Below are positions 19,433 through 27,185 of a DNA stretch of 64,000 bases, piece after piece; within the stretch, counting starts at the first letter, position 1, and every line of letters begins with the position of its first letter. Source of the stretch: Planctomycetaceae bacterium. Lineage in GTDB: Bacteria > Planctomycetota > Planctomycetia > Planctomycetales > Planctomycetaceae. The stretch is from the NCBI GenBank assembly GCA_021732415.1, contig JAKFVC010000003.1, positions 39,846-103,845 of the forward strand, read 5' to 3'. The position numbers were made by a program, and so were the translations under genes. The notes beneath the pieces are model-generated. The model saw only the letters and a list, made by a program, of their open reading frames with translations, was not told where the DNA came from and ran no database searches.

Positions 19433-19446
19433 TTGTCAAATGACAA
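19433..19446. promoter_or_regulatory. Palindrome TTGTCAAATGACAA
   Basis: This near-perfect palindrome lies about 29 bp before the recombinase remnant. Two related palindromes lie before the intact recombinase at 21809, so it is a likely operator or recombination site of this cassette. Confidence 0.5.
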
Positions 19447-19474
19447 TACCGCTCGCGATTGGGAAGCATGTACC

Positions 19475-19708
19475 ATTGCCAAAGCATTTGTTTACTGCAG
19501 AGTATCTACGGATCGACAAGCTGCCGACGGGGTTTCGCTTGACGCGCAACCCGCCAAGGCGGGGGCGTGGTGTGAATTGAACGGTTACGAAATGGCGGAG
19601 GTATTTGTCGACTCCGGCATTTCTTGCAAGCTTCAGGACAATCGCCCCGAATTGCATCGGGCGTTGGACGCGGTTTTGGGGCTGACGTTGCGAGCCATCG
19701 CGGCCGAA
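19475..19708 (+). pseudogene. Internally deleted small serine recombinase, cassette copy 1
   Basis: The remnant reads IAKAFVYCRVSTDRQAADGV and on to HRALDAV, closely matching the first 67 codons of the recombinase at 21809. It then jumps straight to LGLTLRAIAAE, which is near residue 201 of the intact copy. About 130 codons, including most of the catalytic domain, are therefore missing. The start codon is ATT where the intact copy has ATG. Reading continues into unrelated sequence to a stop at 19915. It cannot be an active recombinase. Confidence 0.8.
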
Positions 19709-19893
19709 TTCCTGAATGAGTTCCGTGTCAACGGGCCGCGTCGCACGGCGTTTATCAGCGGCGAGAGCGGCCAGCTACCTTGCTTTCCCGCCGTGTTCCG
19801 TGTGGAATACAGATACATCGGATCATGCCTGTTCTATGGGATGGCCCGCATCGAGCTGAATTGGCGAAGGAACCCAAACGCTAAGGGCGTAAC

Positions 19894-21537
19894 ATGGTGC
19901 TCAGGATTGTGGTGACGTTGGTTGTGTGTCTCGCGCCGATTCTGTTGCTTGGAGACGACTTGCCGCGAGAGATGAATCACCCAATTGCTGGCAATCTTAT
20001 CTTGATACCAGCGGGGGAATTCTTGATGGGTGCTCCCGAGTCAGATAAGGAAGCAAATCTCTACGAACGACCGCAGCATAAGGTGCAGATCACTCGTCCA
20101 TTTTATATGGGAATGCACGAAGTCACGGTTGTTCAGTTTCGGCAATTTGTCGAGGCGACAGCATATAAGACCGACCCGGAACGTCAGGCCTATAAAGTTC
20201 CCGGTTACGATGAGGATGAGCGTGCTTTCGTGACCTCATCCGTGCGGTATTCGTGGAACGAGCCCGGTTTCAAGCAATTCGATACACATCCCGTCGTAAA
20301 TATCTCATGGAATGACGCAGTCGAGTTTTGCGAATGGCTATCTGAAAAAGATGGCAAGCATGTATTTCGGTTGCCCACTGAAGCCGAGTGGGAATATGCC
20401 TGTCGTGCGGGCACGACGACTTGCTATCTCTTAGCCGACAAACCGACATCCTACAAAACTCGCGAGAATGTGGGCGACGAGTCACTGGAAGAACTACTGA
20501 GGTATAAAGACCAGATTTTTTCGTTATTGAATCCCGCCGCACCGTGGAACGACGGTATCCCGTTTACGGCAAAGGTCGGCTCATTCAAACCCAATTCGTT
20601 TGGGCTCTATGACATGTACGGGAACGTTTGTGAATGGGTCGACGATCTTGGGCAGGGCTATCGTCAAGAGAATCGGAACATGTCATCTTCCGCTTGGAAA
20701 GTGCAAAAGATTCTCCGGGGAGGCTGCTGGGCATGGGGACCATTCACATGTCGGTCGTCCATACGTTTTTACTCAATGCCATCTCGGGCGAATGCCGAAT
20801 GGGGCTTTCGCGTCGTTGCCGAGACGAGTGAAATCGCTCCGACCACACGAGTGCGTCGAAAGCGGGCGGTTGAAGAGTTTCCTGCTATGACGCCCGATGA
20901 ATACTGCGAGCAGTATTACAAACAGCGTCAGGAAAAAATCGACTCTGCGAAGCGGAAGATGAAAGAGGAACAGGCCAAATGGGAATGGGAAAAACTGTCT
21001 CCGTCCGCAAGGGCGAAGATTACTGCCCCATTTCAAGCACGAATCAAACAGGCTATGGCAGGACGGAAGCTCGAATTTGAAATCAAGTCATTTCATGACG
21101 TCGGACTTGGCCAAGTATTTCTTCCGCCGCCACCCCCGGACATCAAGGCAATTTTGCGTCGCGAGGGAACTTACAGCACGAGTACTCATCCGACATGGGT
21201 CTCTTCGTATGCTATTGGAAACCGAACGATTATCGCTGGAATAATGAGTCATAAAAGCGGTAATGTGGCATTGACCAATTTGGCTGTTGGTCCGTTTCCA
21301 CCAGGAACCACAATCGACCTTAAAGGCACTTGGCATAGAGTCGCCGATACTGTGGTGGAAGACCAATGGATTCCAACCTTTGCACCGTGGCCATTCGAGG
21401 CAGACGCGAAGAAAGTTTGGACCAAATACCTTGCGCAGCAGGAAGCGGACGCCGCCAAGGAAGATGCCCGAACGACGCCCAAGAAAAAGGTCGAAACATT
21501 TCTAACGCCGACCACACAGGACAAGAAGGCCAAATGA
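19894..21537 (+). CDS. Secreted FGE-sulfatase-domain protein, cassette copy 2
   Basis: This 547-aa protein has an N-terminal signal sequence (VLRIVVTLVVCLAPILLL). Residues about 28-315 are a formylglycine-generating-enzyme-like domain: LILIPAGEFLMGAPESD, HEVTVVQFRQF, PVVNISWNDAVEFCEWLS, RLPTEAEWEYACRAGT, FGLYDMYGNVCEWV and WGFRVV. Residues about 330-547 are the domain shared with the protein at 18370, ending KKVETFLTPTTQDKKAK. Many FGE-fold proteins are binding modules rather than enzymes, and catalytic cysteines cannot be confirmed here. AAGGG precedes the ATG. Planctomycetes have many such secreted proteins. No reverse transcriptase lies nearby, so it is not an obvious diversity-generating element target. 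Confidence 0.8.
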   Translation: MVLRIVVTLVVCLAPILLLGDDLPREMNHPIAGNLILIPAGEFLMGAPESDKEANLYERPQHKVQITRPFYMGMHEVTVVQFRQFVEATAYKTDPERQAYKVPGYDEDERAFVTSSVRYSWNEPGFKQFDTHPVVNISWNDAVEFCEWLSEKDGKHVFRLPTEAEWEYACRAGTTTCYLLADKPTSYKTRENVGDESLEELLRYKDQIFSLLNPAAPWNDGIPFTAKVGSFKPNSFGLYDMYGNVCEWVDDLGQGYRQENRNMSSSAWKVQKILRGGCWAWGPFTCRSSIRFYSMPSRANAEWGFRVVAETSEIAPTTRVRRKRAVEEFPAMTPDEYCEQYYKQRQEKIDSAKRKMKEEQAKWEWEKLSPSARAKITAPFQARIKQAMAGRKLEFEIKSFHDVGLGQVFLPPPPPDIKAILRREGTYSTSTHPTWVSSYAIGNRTIIAGIMSHKSGNVALTNLAVGPFPPGTTIDLKGTWHRVADTVVEDQWIPTFAPWPFEADAKKVWTKYLAQQEADAAKEDARTTPKKKVETFLTPTTQDKKAK

Positions 21538-21624
21538 GTCAGAGCGTCCGCCGTTGAAACTTGCAGTTTGAACTTAACAAAGCGTCGATCCGACTGTCGG
21601 ACGCCTAGTTTTTGTCGATCACAG

Positions 21625-21652
21625 GGTGACGTACAAGACCGGCAGTGTACAA
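21625..21652 (+). repeat. Spacer repeat, cassette copy 2
   Basis: This is the second copy of the 28-bp spacer sequence (first at 19329-19356), in the same place relative to the upstream secreted-protein gene and downstream recombinase. Its presence in both supports a tandem duplication of the whole cassette. Confidence 0.6.
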
Positions 21653-21728
21653 CGAGTGAAACGCGATCAGAACGACCACGAAGCGGCCTAGTCACAAAAC
21701 ATTTCTCGGCGTTTCTATTTTCTGCTTA

Positions 21729-21781
21729 TTGTCAATTGACAACACCCGGGTGCGAATTACACTTGTGTTGTCAGTTGACAA
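21729..21781. promoter_or_regulatory. Paired palindromes before the serine recombinase
   Basis: A perfect palindrome TTGTCAATTGACAA (21729-21742) and a one-mismatch copy TTGTCAGTTGACAA (21768-21781) lie 39 bp apart, centre to centre, just before the recombinase start at 21809. A spacing of close to four helical turns suits two dimers on one face of the DNA. They could be an operator or the recombinase's own site. Confidence 0.55.
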
Positions 21782-21808
21782 TAACACTCGCGACCGGGGA
21801 AATAGATC

Positions 21809-22492
21809 ATGGCCAAGGCATTCGTTTACTGCCGGGTTTCAACCGATCAGCAAGCCGCAGACGGCGTTTCACTTGACGCCCAGCGAGCGAAGGCGGCGGC
21901 ATGGTGCGAATTGAACGGCTACGAACTGGCGGAAGTGTTTGTTGATTCGGGGATTTCGGGGAAGCGTCAAGACAATCGGCCGGAACTGCAACGGGCGTTG
22001 GACGCGGTTTGCGTTACTTCCGGTTCGGCAATCGTCGTTTACAGCTTGTCCCGGCTTAGTCGGTCGGTTCAAGATACTTTGCAAATCGCGACACGCTTGG
22101 AAAAAGCCGGAGCGGATTTGGTTTCACTTAGCGAACGGATTGACACGACATCGGCGGCGGGTCGGATGGTTTTCAAAATGCTGGCCGTACTGGCTGAATT
22201 CGAGCGGGAGCAAGTTTCCGAGCGCACAACGATGGCGATGGCACACAAGAGAAGCCGGGGCGAACGGCTGGGGCAAATCCCCTACGGTTTCGGTCTTGCA
22301 GCCGATGGGATTACTTTGATCGTTAATCCAGCGGAGCAGGAAGCGCTGAGGCTGATTCGCGAACTCAAGAGTCTGGGGTTAACCTTGCGGGCTATAGCGG
22401 CTGAGTTAAATCTCCGCGGCATCGTCACGAAGTCCGGAAGCGCGGAATGGAAACATACGAGCATCGCTTCAATTCTCGCTCGGGCATCATGA
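21809..22492 (+). CDS. Small serine recombinase, resolvase type
   Basis: This 227-aa protein has an N-terminal resolvase domain: AKAFVYCRVSTDQQAADG with the catalytic Ser at residue 11, YSLSRLSRSVQDTLQ, and AGRMVFKMLAVLAEFEREQVSERT before the long helix. The C-terminal part (IPYGFGLAADGITLIVNPAE, LTLRAIAAELNLRGI) is the start of a Recombinase domain and ends early, without the zinc ribbon or coiled coil of large serine integrases. It would act as an invertase, resolvase or cassette mobility enzyme. Two palindromes lie upstream. A deleted relative sits at 19475, so the cassette has been duplicated. Confidence 0.85.
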   Translation: MAKAFVYCRVSTDQQAADGVSLDAQRAKAAAWCELNGYELAEVFVDSGISGKRQDNRPELQRALDAVCVTSGSAIVVYSLSRLSRSVQDTLQIATRLEKAGADLVSLSERIDTTSAAGRMVFKMLAVLAEFEREQVSERTTMAMAHKRSRGERLGQIPYGFGLAADGITLIVNPAEQEALRLIRELKSLGLTLRAIAAELNLRGIVTKSGSAEWKHTSIASILARAS

Positions 22493-22799
22493 AGTCCGCA
22501 GCGTGTGACGGAGGGCAAGGGATTGAGCCAACATGTCGTCAGTTTTTCAGGGGGCGGATCGATCTGTCATAAGCTTGATCAACTGGCTGCGCTGTTGAAT
22601 GACCAGCCTGCTGGACGGGTTTCGATGTGCACTGCGATCCTAGCCGAACAACCGCCAGACTTCGCAGGGGCGGCCGATTCGGCAGATCCCGATGATGGTG
22701 AACCTTTTAGGCCTGGCTAACCAGTTCTTTATAGTTTGCAATTCGGCGACGAAATATCTGCACGCTGGTAATTTGAGAAACAAGACAGGAACAATTCAA

Positions 22800-23018
22800 T
22801 TGCCACCGCGAACTCCCGCCGAAACACTCACAGACGTTTTACGGTCGGCGATCACTCGCAGTGCGAAGTCACTCAACACTTTGGCTGCGGAAGCCGGAAC
22901 TAATCCCGGACAGTTGTCGCGATTCATGACAGGTGAACGTGATTTGAGGCTGGCCACGGTTGACCGTCTAGCGGCTGCGCTCGGGTTGGTTCTTGTTGAC
23001 GTTACCAAAACCGGCTGA
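22800..23018 (+). CDS. XRE-family helix-turn-helix regulator
   Basis: The sequence TLTDVLRSAITRSAKSLNTLA then GTNPGQLSRFMTGERDLRLATVDRLAAALGL is a typical XRE-type DNA-binding domain filling most of the protein. I chose the TTG at 22800, which has AGGA upstream; an ATG at 22692 would add 36 residues that do not look conserved. It lies just before the integrase on the same strand and may regulate it or serve as the island's repressor. The stretch from 22493 to 22799 holds no gene I can support. Confidence 0.65.
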   Translation: MPPRTPAETLTDVLRSAITRSAKSLNTLAAEAGTNPGQLSRFMTGERDLRLATVDRLAAALGLVLVDVTKTG

Positions 23019-23133
23019 ATCTGGCCGCGAATGTCGGACAGGTCATAATCGAATTGTGTTCGACAGTTGCAGGCGAGTTTTAATATGAAGTCTAAACTCA
23101 ACTCTGACGGGCGTTTGCTCAAGGATTCTCTAC

Positions 23134-24420
23134 ATGGCCAGCCTATCCCGCGCTGCCACCAACGGTACCAGATCACTCCAATTTGTGGATCCCGTGTCAA
23201 AAAAACGCCGAACTCTGCGGCTAGGCGGCATGACTTCACGCGAAGCTGAATCGTTCCGCATGAAGATTGAACGGCTCGTGTATTGCAGGCAGGCCGGAAC
23301 GACTCCCGAAGCCGACGTGGCGAATTGGGTGGCGCAGTTAGCGCCGCGATTTGCCGACAAGCTGGCCGAATGGGGGCTGATTCAACCCCGAGTAGACCAT
23401 AGCAGTCCGGCGCTGGCATCCTTTTTGGATGGTTACTTCGCAAAGCGGACTGACGTCAAGCCAGCGACGCAGATCGTTTACAAGCGCGTGCGGAGGTATC
23501 TGGTTACGTACTTTGGGGCCGATCGTGCGCTCCATACCATTACACCGGGTGACGCGGATGATTGGGCACTGTTCCTCCAACATGAGGGGCTCGCGGAAAA
23601 CACCATCCGTCGCGCAAGCGGTATTGCCCGTCAATTCTTCAAGGTCGCCATCCGGCACAAGCTCATTACCGACAATCCGTTCCAGGATCTGAAGGCCAGC
23701 ATTGTCGCTAACGCTGGCCGATACTACTTCCTTACTCCGGAGGACACTTTGCTGTTGTTGGATGCCTGCCCTAGTGCCGAATGGCGTTTGATCATTGCCC
23801 TGGCCCGATTCGCAGGGCTGCGGACCCCGTCTGAGACATTCGCCTTGAAATGGCAGGACGTTGATTGGGCGCGGTCTCGTATCACGGTGCATTCCCCAAA
23901 GACCGAACACCATGCCGGCCATGAGTCGCGTGAGATTCCAATCTTCCCGGAGCTGCGCCCCTATCTTGAGGCCGCAAGAGACCAAGCAGAACCGGGGGCG
24001 GTTCATCCTGTCGTGAGCTACCGCGATGCCACGCAGAACCTACGGACGCAGTTTGAACGGATCATCAAGCGAGCAGGACTGAAACCGTGGCCCAAGCTTT
24101 TTCAGAATCTGCGATCATCCCGCGAAACTGAGTTGGCGGAAAAGTTTCCGATCCAAGTCGTCACGAGCTGGATCGGCAACAGCGAAGCTGTGGCCAAGAA
24201 ACATTACCTGCAGGTAACCGACGCCCACTTCAATCGGGGTGTCGCCGAGCCATGCAGCGCGCTGCAAAATGCGCTGCAGTACATGTCAATGAGCACTGAA
24301 GCAGGATCGCAACCGGGATCCCAAAGAGTCGAAGTTACCAGTGTAATCGACTCGGTGCGACATTGTACCATCTGTTCAGTGGGCGGCACAGGACTCGAAC
24401 CTGTAACCCCCTCGGTGTAA
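23134..24420 (+). CDS. Site-specific tyrosine integrase of the Val island
   Basis: This 428-aa integrase has an N-terminal arm, a core-binding helical domain (PALASFLDGYFAKRTDVKPAT onward) and a catalytic domain. The first catalytic Arg is in FAGLRTPSE near residue 229. The second box is FQNLRSSRETELAEKF near 325, where the usual H-x-x-R is altered to N-L-R / S-S-R. SWIGNSEAVAKKHYLQV carries the nucleophile Tyr near 359. AAGGA precedes the ATG. The last codons (GGTGLEPVTPSV) come from tRNA-Val read antisense. A 72-codon in-frame alternative tail lies at the left end of the island. It recombines the tRNA-Val 3' end with the matching 24-bp site. Confidence 0.9.
   Translation: MASLSRAATNGTRSLQFVDPVSKKRRTLRLGGMTSREAESFRMKIERLVYCRQAGTTPEADVANWVAQLAPRFADKLAEWGLIQPRVDHSSPALASFLDGYFAKRTDVKPATQIVYKRVRRYLVTYFGADRALHTITPGDADDWALFLQHEGLAENTIRRASGIARQFFKVAIRHKLITDNPFQDLKASIVANAGRYYFLTPEDTLLLLDACPSAEWRLIIALARFAGLRTPSETFALKWQDVDWARSRITVHSPKTEHHAGHESREIPIFPELRPYLEAARDQAEPGAVHPVVSYRDATQNLRTQFERIIKRAGLKPWPKLFQNLRSSRETELAEKFPIQVVTSWIGNSEAVAKKHYLQVTDAHFNRGVAEPCSALQNALQYMSMSTEAGSQPGSQRVEVTSVIDSVRHCTICSVGGTGLEPVTPSV
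24378..24401 (+). repeat. Right attachment-site repeat inside tRNA-Val
   Basis: This is identical to 181-204. It covers the acceptor 3' strand and T arm of the minus-strand tRNA-Val and, on the plus strand, codons V-G-G-T-G-L-E-P of the integrase. Confidence 0.85.
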
Positions 24421-24453
24421 GCGAGGTGCGCTAACCAATTGCGCCAGCCGCCC
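24380..24453 (-). tRNA. tRNA-Val(TAC), target of the island
   Basis: Read on the minus strand it has a GGGCGGC acceptor pairing with GCCGCCC, discriminator A, and anticodon loop CTTACAC (anticodon TAC). The T arm carries GGTTCGAGTCC. No CCA is encoded. The tRNA is intact after integration because the element supplies the same 3' end. Confidence 0.95.
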
Positions 24454-25052
24454 GGTGAAACTCGCGGTGTGGCGAGTTCTGTTCGGTCAATGTAGGCGGG
24501 GGATCGTCGTCTGTCAAACGGGAGTTGGTCGATTATGCTCCGGACTGCGAGCCTAACGTACACGCTGGCTGCATCTTCGGTGTGGCGGGCCGGATCGTTG
24601 TGTCTGGAATGACGTCCGGCTCCCGTTGATTTGGGGGGCGATTGCGGGGTGAATTGCGGCGGAATTGTGGTGTGGGAGGCTCAAATCGTTGCTGTTTCTG
24701 CGGTTATTGGAAAAAGGAACGAAAGCTGCATAAAGCGGGTTGAGATAGGGAGATCGCTCGACGGCAGGTCGCAAAGTCACCGTAACCGGATAACTCGGGG
24801 CGGGGCCGCAACTTGCAGTGGTCGGTCGAGTTCCTATACTGCGTTACAAAGCACTATCTGGGGGCGAGTTAGGGCCACGATTGATGGACTCTCCGTGAGC
24901 CTTGGACCGATACCTAATACCGTGTGCGGCCCGGAGCAAAACTTCGCGGCCGGCGTGGGATATTTCCCACTGTGAATCGTTGAACCTCTATTGCTTGGAA
25001 ATCGGCGGGCCCGGACGGTCATCGCCACTACTTCCGTTTGAAGGAGTGATCC
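24454..25052. other. Gap between tRNA-Val and the first chromosomal gene
   Basis: I see no gene here. The stretch must hold the tRNA-Val promoter, which reads leftward, and the promoter of the secreted-protein gene starting at 25053. The short frames across it lack start signals. Confidence 0.5.
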
Positions 25053-26741
25053 GTGTCACGAACCTCTGGTTTTCTCATGTGCTGCGCTACGACCCTCGTG
25101 TTGGCTGGTGGCGTTGGTCCTGTGCAGGCTCAAGAAAAGGCCGCCCCGAAGCAAGATAAGGCCGCGCCGGCCAATAAGGCGGTCCCGATCAATGTGGTGC
25201 ATGCGGGGATCGATCGCCTGCATGCCGACTTGGACTATGTTTTTGGGTTGGCCAATGAGCCTAAAGAACTGGATAATCTCAAAGCGACATTGGATGTCTT
25301 TTTTCAGGGGGTGGACCCGAAGCTTCCGGCCGTCATCCAGATCTATGTGCGGAAGGGAAAGTTTAACAATGTCTTGTTTGCTCCTACGAAGCCCCCTGCC
25401 AAGAATTTTCGCGCTAATATCCGTGCCTTGGGTGTCAAACAAAGGCAGCTGACTGCGGACACGTGGGCTCTGTCGGGGCTGTTCATCGGATTTCTCAAGG
25501 AAGCCGCTGGTAATATTTCAATTATCGCTGAGGATCGTGCAGATTTGGTGCCTTTGAAGGGGGGCAATGCCGCCTTCAAAAAGGCCCTCGATCCGATGGA
25601 TCATGACTTCATGGCCAGCATCGAGAACGGTGCCGATCAGATCAAAGATCGAGCTGACGCGATTGAAGAGGTGCGGAAGCAGGTGATGCCTGGTTTGAAG
25701 CAGCGCAAGAAGGAGACTCCGGAGCGCTTCAGCCTGCGAAAGCTGACGATCGACCAGCAGTTGACGGAACTCAAGCAAGCCTACAGCGAAGCCTCCAAGA
25801 TTACTCTGATCTCCAATCTTGATTCCAAGGCCAAGACGCTGGTTTCAACAAGCGAAATCACCGCTCTGCCCGGCACGGAGTTGGCCAAGAGCCTGGAGGA
25901 ACTGGCCAAGACACCGAGCTATTTTGCGAACATTCCTCGCAGTACGACCGAACCACTGAGTGCGGCCATCAACCTGAAGCTGGATGCCTTGCGGCAGAAG
26001 CATGTGATGGCCTTCTTGAAGGAATCGCGGCCGATCCTGCAGAGTGAATTGAAAGAGGTCGGAACGTATTCGGAGAAGAGCAAGGACTACATTTCGATCA
26101 GCTCGGACATTGTGTTTGATGTCCTGGACAAGGCGACCGAAGATGGTGTGTTCGATTCGTTTGTGAACGTCCACGAGAATGCAGGGGGCAAGCATACGAT
26201 GATCGGCGGCACCAAGGTGGATGGATCGGTCATCAAGGCCGGGTTGGCGAAGTTGAAGGAAAAAGCCAAGGTCGAAATGGATGCCGGCAAGATCGGTGAC
26301 GTCGAACTTCACAAGGTCACCCTGCCCGACGATATGACCGAATTGCATGAGATCTATGGCAAAGAGTTGGTCCTGATTCTGGGGACCAGTCCGAAGGCTG
26401 TCTGGTACGCCTTGGGAGAGAAGGCCGAGGACAAGTTGAAGGAAGCGATCGAGAAGGTGGAGCAACCGGCTCCCGAGACCGACCACATTGTGTTCTTCAT
26501 GCATGCCAAAGCCCTGCTGTGGTTCGAACTGTGGGATGCGATTCGCACCAAGCACAAGGCCGGTAACGCCGATGATCGCAAGATCGCTCTGGATATCTTC
26601 AAGAAGGGTTCGGACACGTTTGATGTGAAAGTCGAAAAGGTAGACGGCACCTTGAAGGGGAGCTTCACGATGCATGAAGGGTTGCTCCACTATGCCGGCA
26701 AGGTGGCCGCGAAGTTTGTTAAAGAGAATCTGCAGAACTAG
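25053..26741 (+). CDS. Large secreted hypothetical protein
   Basis: This encodes 562 aa with a clear signal peptide (LMCCATTLVLAGGVGPVQAQ) followed by a Lys/Ala/Pro-rich linker. The rest is a mostly helical, charged domain without motifs I recognise (LHADLDYVFGLANEPKELDN, later HEIYGKELVLILGTSPKAVW). The start is GTG at 25053 with GAAGGAG upstream. It stands alone, followed by a long inverted repeat. Large secreted proteins of unknown role are common in planctomycetes. Confidence 0.75.
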   Translation: MSRTSGFLMCCATTLVLAGGVGPVQAQEKAAPKQDKAAPANKAVPINVVHAGIDRLHADLDYVFGLANEPKELDNLKATLDVFFQGVDPKLPAVIQIYVRKGKFNNVLFAPTKPPAKNFRANIRALGVKQRQLTADTWALSGLFIGFLKEAAGNISIIAEDRADLVPLKGGNAAFKKALDPMDHDFMASIENGADQIKDRADAIEEVRKQVMPGLKQRKKETPERFSLRKLTIDQQLTELKQAYSEASKITLISNLDSKAKTLVSTSEITALPGTELAKSLEELAKTPSYFANIPRSTTEPLSAAINLKLDALRQKHVMAFLKESRPILQSELKEVGTYSEKSKDYISISSDIVFDVLDKATEDGVFDSFVNVHENAGGKHTMIGGTKVDGSVIKAGLAKLKEKAKVEMDAGKIGDVELHKVTLPDDMTELHEIYGKELVLILGTSPKAVWYALGEKAEDKLKEAIEKVEQPAPETDHIVFFMHAKALLWFELWDAIRTKHKAGNADDRKIALDIFKKGSDTFDVKVEKVDGTLKGSFTMHEGLLHYAGKVAAKFVKENLQN

Positions 26742-26819
26742 GCGCCAAGCGCGACCGCATCCAGGTTCTTCTAAGCAACTTATTGGCCTCACTTTTTCCG
26801 AAGTTTGAGGGAGAAGAGA

Positions 26820-26911
26820 TTAGCCACAGAAGGACACAGAAGAAACACAGAAAAAGGGAGTGAATTCGACTCTTCTAATTCTGTGTTTCTTCTGTGTTTT
26901 TCTGTGGCTAA
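26820..26911. repeat. Long inverted repeat, CACAGAA family
   Basis: The arms at 26820-26852 and 26879-26911 are near-perfect reverse complements, starting TTAGCCACAGAA and ending TTCTGTGGCTAA, with a 26-bp loop. The element sits between two genes on the same strand. Transcribed, it would form a very stable hairpin. The remaining bases of 26742-27185 hold no gene. Confidence 0.8.
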
Positions 26912-27185
26912 ATGTATTTCCTGGCAATACATCACCGCGATGGAAACGCTCGTCGGTTGTTCACGAGGAGGAGACGGCCGGGGCGGCCATCCTACAGGCA
27001 AGACCGCCGAGATCACATTTCGGAAGCGGGATTGACCTGTTTTTGAACTCCCAGTACAACCCCGGCTCACTTCCCCTCACATCTCGCGTTTGCTTCTCGG
27101 CCGTCCGCGCCGAAAATACCCTCACCATCACGATCGTTATCAGGGCCTCCCCTTTCCGGGTTGTTCGTTTTCAGGGATGAATTCC

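Larger units (their letters stand above)
181..24401. mobile_element. Integrative island at tRNA-Val(TAC)
   Basis: A 24.2-kb island is bounded by identical 24-bp direct repeats (181-204 and 24378-24401). The right copy is the 3' end of an intact tRNA-Val gene on the minus strand, and a tyrosine integrase gene ends inside that tRNA. This is the usual arrangement of a tRNA-targeting integrative element. Cargo includes a type I restriction system with extra ATPase and DUF4268 genes, a P4-type primase-helicase with iteron-like repeats, small helix-turn-helix genes and a duplicated secreted-protein/recombinase cassette. No conjugation genes and no capsid or tail genes are visible. It may therefore be a satellite-like or mobilisable defence island, though that reading is inference. 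Confidence 0.85.

Noticed and set aside
19894..21537. Diversity-generating retroelement target, because of the FGE/C-type lectin fold
   Set aside because: No reverse transcriptase, template repeat or Avd gene is present, and the C-terminus is a different domain.
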